Assembly (NCBI GenBank): GCA_022984795.1
Contig: JALIHJ010000029.1
Location: 1-64,000, forward strand
Length of the DNA: 64,000 nucleotides
Source: Fabrea salina
Taxonomy: Eukaryota; Ciliophora; Heterotrichea; Heterotrichida; Fabreidae
Direction: 5' to 3'
Shown here: piece by piece, positions 60,005 through 64,000 of the stretch
How positions within the stretch are numbered: position 1 is the first letter of the stretch
Layout: each line of letters opens with the position of its first letter
Notes under the pieces: generated by a model
Seen by the model: only the letters and a program-made list of their open reading frames with translations
Databases searched by the model: none
What the model was told of the DNA's origin: nothing
Made by a program: the position numbers and the translations under genes

Positions 60005-60766
60005 TTACCTTCTTTGTTTAGACTCCAAAGCACTTTCTCTAGTTTTCTTCATGAACTTCGGGTGTTCCTTGTGGTGTTTTTTACAATAGTCCTTTTCCTT
60101 AGAGTCTCTATAGTGAGTTAGTTGCTCAGCATCCTGCTTCATTTGCAAGTACAACTGCGAGCGTTCTTCTTCAGTCATTTTGGGAGCACTTCTTTTCTTC
60201 CTAGGTTCAGAGTCACTTCTCTGTGAAGAGTTGGTTTCGTTGTCTGACTCTCGGTGCTTCCTTCTTCGTTTGCGGCCTTTTTTCATGTTTTCAATGTCTT
60301 CTTGGAGTTGCTTCATTTTAACAGGGTTGTTGAGTATGTCTTTTTTGCGACGGAGTTCTTCTTGCATTATCGAGTAAAGAGGGTCTTCGTGGATCTTGGT
60401 GAAGCGCTCGTTGGCTTGGTTAGCTGTGGTCTCTTTACAAAGCGTGGGTCTCCACTCAGGAGCAGGAGCTTCAGGGTCTTGCTCTACGTAAGGTTTTCCC
60501 AAAAGGTACTCTTCGCTGCTGGTGTTTTTGATTGCAGTGCCTTCGTACATCCAGTCAAGTCTTTCTAGGTGGGACTTAGGAATTAGTCCTGCTTGTGCTT
60601 GGATCTTTTTGATTTCTTCGTAGTGTCTTTCTTCTTTGAGGCGGCGTTGGGCTTCCCTCATTTGGCGTTGTCGTTCTTTTTCAGCCTGTTCGGCTTTCCA
60701 AACCTTTTCGATGTTTTGGAAGCTTCCAGTGTGCCAACTTTTTTTGTTCAGAAAGGCTAAGCCCAT
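60005..60766 (-). CDS. CWC25: Splicing factor CWC25
   Basis: The 253-residue protein starts MGLAFLNKKSWHTGSFQNIEKVWKAEQ, the hallmark CWC25 N-terminus, then helical QRQMREAQRRLKEERHYEEIKKIQ and ERLDWMYEG. The tail is charged and basic. CWC25 promotes the first catalytic step of pre-mRNA splicing by the spliceosome, near the branch helix. It is 2 bases from the upstream FKP-protein stop on the same strand. After the last codon, the sequence GGTAAGTACTG looks like a strong 5' splice site, but its 15-nt candidates end in AAG, so I do not propose an intron. Confidence 0.93.
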   Translation of the reverse strand: MGLAFLNKKSWHTGSFQNIEKVWKAEQAEKERQRQMREAQRRLKEERHYEEIKKIQAQAGLIPKSHLERLDWMYEGTAIKNTSSEEYLLGKPYVEQDPEAPAPEWRPTLCKETTANQANERFTKIHEDPLYSIMQEELRRKKDILNNPVKMKQLQEDIENMKKGRKRRRKHRESDNETNSSQRSDSEPRKKRSAPKMTEEERSQLYLQMKQDAEQLTHYRDSKEKDYCKKHHKEHPKFMKKTRESALESKQRR

Positions 60767-60768
60767 AT

Positions 60769-61977
60769 TTATATTACACTAAAAACTCTTTTTTCAAGTT
60801 CTTCTAAAAGAGAAAAAACACTTTTGTCAGTGAGGAAGGTAGCTTTTAAGGTATACGTTTGGTTGGCTTTGTCTGTGTAAGTGGTTGTTTCTCTATAGTC
60901 TTTTTTGGGACTTTTTTTGTACGAAAGATTTTGTGTGGAAAAGCGTTCACAGGTAGGTGGGGGAGTTTTGGACCTTTTTAAGGTTCTAGGTTTGAAAGTG
61001 CAGTTTTCGAGTTCCTGGAGTTCTTTTAGTTCTCTGTGAACAAACTGTTTTTGGGCTTTTTCTTGGAGTTTACAGTTGGCTAGTCGGTAAAGTCGGTCCT
61101 TGTCTATAGTTCTTTTTTGAGGAGTTTTTTTAGACTCCACTTGGGGTTCTGGGCTTTTGGACTTTTTCAAAGGCATGTTGTAGTTTCTGGTTAAAAAGTT
61201 TTGGAAGTCTTCTTTGTTTAAGTATTTTACAGGGGCTGAAACTTGCACTGGCTCTGGCTTGGTGTGGTCTTTGGACCTCCAGGCTTCTGCAAGTTCTTGA
61301 GAGTTAGGGTTGATTTGGGGTTTGAAGGGGCAGTGCTTTTTGTAAACGGTTTCTGCAGCTTCTTTTTTGCGTTGAGTGAGTGACAGTCCTCTTTTGTATA
61401 AGTGCTCAGTGACGTTTTGGGGCCTGGGCTTTTCGTAAGGGTTGGTGTTGGGTTTGAAACTGGGTTTTTTGTTCATAAAGTGTTCTACTGCTTCTTTGCG
61501 TCTGACTAGTTGCTCTTTGTGGTGTTTGAGGAGTCTTTCTTCAACTGTTCCAGAGTGAATTTGAAACATCTTTCTGGAGTTCTTGTTGATTTCTGGAGTG
61601 TGTGGGTGTGAAGGTGGTTGTTGACTTCTAAGTTCATAGTAGTGGTTAACTTGGGCTTCCCAAGCTGTAAGTGGGTCTTGGTACCCTGGAGGAGTAGGTG
61701 GTCTTGGTTCAGGCGTAGCAGACTCAAAAAGCATTTGGGACCTGGTTGCTTCTATTTTGCGGTTTTTTTCGTTTTGCCAGTCAGTCATGTACTCCAAAAA
61801 GGCACTAGGGTCTCTGTCGCCTATGATTTCACGGGACTTGTCTGAGATCAAAGGGTAGTCTTGGAGAGAGCTGAGTTCTTCGCGTTGCTTTATTTCTTGG
61901 GCGAGTTCTCTTTCTTGTTCTCGCTTTTGCAGAATAAGCATTCCTCTTTCGTAAATGCTTTTTTCGGTTAAGTCCAT
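60769..61977 (-). CDS. FKP-motif repeat protein, probably cytoskeletal
   Basis: The 402-residue helical, basic protein has three repeats around an F-K-P motif (PSFKPNTNP, CPFKPQINPN, CTFKPRTL), separated by charged helices (LVRRKEAVEHFMNKK, QRKKEAAETVYKKH, KAQKQFVHRELKELQEL). Such helix-plus-FKP repeats recur in axonemal and basal-body proteins of ciliates and other protists. No signal or membrane segment. Start is 5 bases from the divergent Gemin5-like ATG. Confidence 0.6.
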   Translation of the reverse strand: MDLTEKSIYERGMLILQKREQERELAQEIKQREELSSLQDYPLISDKSREIIGDRDPSAFLEYMTDWQNEKNRKIEATRSQMLFESATPEPRPPTPPGYQDPLTAWEAQVNHYYELRSQQPPSHPHTPEINKNSRKMFQIHSGTVEERLLKHHKEQLVRRKEAVEHFMNKKPSFKPNTNPYEKPRPQNVTEHLYKRGLSLTQRKKEAAETVYKKHCPFKPQINPNSQELAEAWRSKDHTKPEPVQVSAPVKYLNKEDFQNFLTRNYNMPLKKSKSPEPQVESKKTPQKRTIDKDRLYRLANCKLQEKAQKQFVHRELKELQELENCTFKPRTLKRSKTPPPTCERFSTQNLSYKKSPKKDYRETTTYTDKANQTYTLKATFLTDKSVFSLLEELEKRVFSVI

Positions 61978-61982
61978 ATTAT
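61978..61982. promoter_or_regulatory. 5-base divergent start-codon spacer
   Basis: CAT-ATTAT-ATG joins the FKP gene (61977) and the Gemin5-like gene (61983). Confidence 0.5.
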
Positions 61983-64000
61983 ATGGAAGCCCAGATTCTG
62001 CCTGACTCGCCTTACTGGAACTTTACGAACAGTTCCAACGTTTCGGATTGCAACTCTTTTTGCTTGGCTTACTGTGCTTCTAATAAAGTAGTTTTGGTAG
62101 ACTTAGCTACAGGAAAGACCCAAAGCTTAGTTTTGTCTAAGAACTCAGATGCTTACAGAAAGCCTGTGTTTTTGTGCCTGAGTGAAGAAAAGCTAGTTTG
62201 TGCTTATAAACAGGGACACTTGGAAGCTTTTGAGTTAGGCAGCTTAAGAAGTACTTGGAGCTTGGAAATGCAAAGTGAAATCTTAGGAGTGAGTTTTTGG
62301 AAAGAGAGTTTAGTTTGCTCTGAGAAGGAAAGTGTGAGTGTTATAGAAGAAGGAAGAGTAGTTAAAAAGTACTCTGCAGGAGGCCCTGTTAAGTGCTCAG
62401 AGGACTGGTGTGTTGTTTTGGAGAAGGGCAAAGTTTGTGTTTTGCAGAGAGAAATCAATGAACTCAACAAGCAGTGCTTAGTTTGTGACGCTAAGGTATG
62501 GAACGGGCACTTTTACTTAGCTGTAGTGCACAAAGAAGTTACTGTTTACAAAAACATGCAAGTTCTAATGCAAAGAAGTCTGCCCAAGTCTAACTGCAAA
62601 ATGAAAAACCCCGTGCACTCAGTTCTTTTGTACAGCGAAGAAACTTTGTTTGTGAGTTTGCTGAACGGAGAAATAGTTATTTACTCAGAAACTAACAGCA
62701 GGTTCATGAACAACACACACACCAAAGCTATAATGGGACTGTACAAAACTCCTAGTGGAGTCTTGTCTGTGAGTATGGACAGAAAAATCATCCACTGGAG
62801 AGTCCAAATGATATCTGGAATCTTCTACACTGAGCCTATTTGGGAACTGCTGACTTTAGAAGCAAGTGTTCACAGTTTAGACTACTCCTGCGAGAACCTT
62901 TACGTTGCTTGTGGCAAAAAAACTCTTTTCTTGTACCAAACAAACACTGAAAAGGTGCTTTCTAGAAGCATTTGGAAGTGCTTCCAAAAAGAAATAGACC
63001 AGGTAGTTGCTAACACCTTCAACTCCGATTTAGTAGCTCTTGTCTACAAAGACCTTCAACTAGTAGTTTTGTCTGTTCCTGAAGAAAGCATCTTAAGTTA
63101 CCCTCACCTCCAAGTAACTAACTGTAGGTGGATTTCTCAGGATAAACTAGTTCTAGTTTCCTCTGATTCTACTTTTTTTATTTACGACACTCAAGAACTC
63201 AACTCTTTGTTCCACATAGACTTTAAAGTTACCTGCATCTTTGTAGAGGAGTTTATATGGGTAGGAACTTTCGAAGGAAACGTGCTTAAGTACAACTTTT
63301 CCGGTGACAGACTTTACAGCAGCACAGTGCACGAAAAAGAAATAACTTGCATGGAACTCTCTGAGCAAGGCTTGGCAGTGGGAAGCCAAGACACAAACAT
63401 TAGTGTGCATAGCGAAAGCTTTAAGCTTCTCAAAAAACACACTCGTCCTGTGCTAGCGGTGTGTTGGACTCCAAAGTACCTCTGCAGTTCTGGAATGGAC
63501 CATACTATTCAGTTGTGGAGTTTACCAGACCTAACGGCCAAGGGTAACATAAGGGAGCACCTAGGCGCTGTAAGGTTTTTGCGCTGGGCAAACGCCTTGG
63601 TTTCAGGCAGTGACGACCAAACTGTCAGAATTTGGAACTTGGACTCTGAGTTCAAGCACACAAAGCCTCCTAAACTGCCTACTTCAAAAAAGTACGAAGG
63701 AGGAGTTAAGTCTTTACTAGGAAGTTTGCACTTTTACGTGTACCAACAAAACAGAGAAGAAGCTCTTAACTCTATACTGGCACTTCTGACTTGCGAGGAA
63801 CAAACTACACAAAACAAACTTTTCAGAATGTCTAGAGAAAACGCACAGTCACTAGTTGAAGAAGTCCAGGCAGAAAACTACAGAGTAGAACTAGAGTTTT
63901 GGGTAAAAGGAAGCCAGAACCAAGGTGAAGTTTCAGGGGAAGTCATTAACCTAGACAAAGACTGGAGTGACTTAGCGCCTCTTTTAGGACACAGACAGTT
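61983..64000 (+). CDS. Gemin5-like WD40 protein, partial (runs off the window)
   Basis: The frame is open for 672 codons from ATG 61983 to the window end, so the C-terminus is missing. Multiple WD40-type beta repeats, several weak, lie in residues 1-560 (two propellers would fit). Clear ones are CSSGMDHTIQLWSLPDL and SGSDDQTVRIWNLDSE. A helical TPR-like block begins at about 565 (GSLHFYVYQQNREEALNSILALL). The layout of two propellers followed by TPR helices resembles Gemin5, which binds snRNA and mRNA cap regions in the SMN complex. Other double-propeller proteins are possible. Confidence 0.55.
   Translation, partial: MEAQILPDSPYWNFTNSSNVSDCNSFCLAYCASNKVVLVDLATGKTQSLVLSKNSDAYRKPVFLCLSEEKLVCAYKQGHLEAFELGSLRSTWSLEMQSEILGVSFWKESLVCSEKESVSVIEEGRVVKKYSAGGPVKCSEDWCVVLEKGKVCVLQREINELNKQCLVCDAKVWNGHFYLAVVHKEVTVYKNMQVLMQRSLPKSNCKMKNPVHSVLLYSEETLFVSLLNGEIVIYSETNSRFMNNTHTKAIMGLYKTPSGVLSVSMDRKIIHWRVQMISGIFYTEPIWELLTLEASVHSLDYSCENLYVACGKKTLFLYQTNTEKVLSRSIWKCFQKEIDQVVANTFNSDLVALVYKDLQLVVLSVPEESILSYPHLQVTNCRWISQDKLVLVSSDSTFFIYDTQELNSLFHIDFKVTCIFVEEFIWVGTFEGNVLKYNFSGDRLYSSTVHEKEITCMELSEQGLAVGSQDTNISVHSESFKLLKKHTRPVLAVCWTPKYLCSSGMDHTIQLWSLPDLTAKGNIREHLGAVRFLRWANALVSGSDDQTVRIWNLDSEFKHTKPPKLPTSKKYEGGVKSLLGSLHFYVYQQNREEALNSILALLTCEEQTTQNKLFRMSRENAQSLVEEVQAENYRVELEFWVKGSQNQGEVSGEVINLDKDWSDLAPLLGHRQ

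Noticed and set aside
60000-60030. A 15-nt intron at the end of CWC25 (GTAAGTACTGTTAAG)
   Set aside because: It lacks A10 and the TAG end shared by all other introns, and the extension would be only a few codons antisense to the acyltransferase. The unspliced TAA gives a normal CWC25.
1-64000. UGA as tryptophan, as in Blepharisma
   Set aside because: TGA ends several well-defined genes (3392-4582, CFAP53, Ku70, RCC1, GNAT) and Trp is encoded by TGG throughout. In-frame TGA is seen only in decayed subtelomeric frames.
1-64000. Bacterial or nucleomorph origin suggested by very tight packing
   Set aside because: Telomere 8-mer, 15-nt spliceosomal introns, ASF1, Nup98, Ku70, kinesin and many cilium genes point to a ciliate macronuclear chromosome. 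No Shine-Dalgarno pattern or bacterial operon content.
1-64000. Mobile elements, retroelement or virus-like copies
   Set aside because: I saw no transposase, reverse transcriptase, capsid-type or long terminal repeat signature anywhere in the window.

Overview
The window begins at a chromosome end. Bases 1-1003 are about 121 copies of the 8-mer telomere repeat CACCCTAA, the type used by heterotrich ciliates such as Stentor, Blepharisma and Fabrea. Eight clean spliceosomal introns are visible and all are exactly 15 nt long. TAA, TAG and TGA all serve as ordinary stops, so the code is standard, which excludes a Blepharisma-type UGA=Trp code. Spacers are only a few bases and there is roughly one gene per 0.9 kb. 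My inference is a macronuclear chromosome end of a compact, standard-code heterotrich. The density seems closer to what I recall for Fabrea salina than for Stentor coeruleus, but the species is not proven.

Layout. Bases 1-1003 are telomere. Bases 1004-6497 are a loose subtelomere that holds decayed or truncated WD40 genes, a decayed membrane-protein gene, short interstitial telomere motifs, one intact HELGH zinc-protease-like gene and a small tail-anchored protein. From 6498 onward the sequence is a tightly packed housekeeping and cilia gene block. In order it holds: a sugar transporter, a membrane WD40 protein and a Nup98 (6.5-11.9 kb); lipid-binding, PH and DoxX-like proteins, ASF1, a SPEF2-like adenylate-kinase protein and a 7TM-pseudokinase (12-18.7 kb); SAM, CFAP53, eL19, CZIB and a two-exon PSMG4 (18.7-23.9 kb); zinc-finger, TPR, RCC1, CFAP97-like, PEX39-like, GYF, outer-arm docking, cyclin and PX-START proteins (24-34.6 kb); a rhomboid, a TBC protein, a kinesin, tRNA-Thr(UGU) and Ku70 (35-41.6 kb); a DUSP, a GID4-like protein, S1/P1 nuclease, ArfGAP, cNBD and coiled-coil proteins (41.5-50.1 kb); PLAC8, a mitochondrial carrier, TMEM43, a GNAT, AMPK-beta, a cysteine-free Prx5-like protein, a degenerate GTPase, an EF-hand protein and a catalytic-Cys-less MsrB (50-57.8 kb); a tandem acyltransferase pair, CWC25, an FKP-motif protein and the start of a Gemin5-like WD40 protein cut off by the window end (58-64 kb).

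The gene set is that of a ciliated free-living cell. It includes cilium parts (CFAP53, CFAP97-like, outer dynein arm docking, SPEF2-like, possibly the kinesin), nuclear transport and chromatin (Nup98, ASF1), repair (Ku70), splicing (CWC25), proteasome assembly (PSMG4) and signalling (AMPK-beta, cNBD, TBC, ArfGAP, DUSP). Few neighbours belong to one pathway, so order seems governed by packing rather than function.

The most unusual structural property is the packing. Seven divergent gene pairs have start codons 4 to 10 bases apart. Two convergent pairs overlap antiparallel by exactly 12 coding bases, one pair shares a TTAA that supplies both stops, and one tandem pair overlaps as ATGAGTGA. The most unusual proteins are a seven-helix receptor fused to a kinase domain lacking the catalytic residues, a Nup98 carrying a ubiquitin-like domain and ending where other Nup98s cleave themselves, and two nearby redox-enzyme relatives that have lost the catalytic cysteine.
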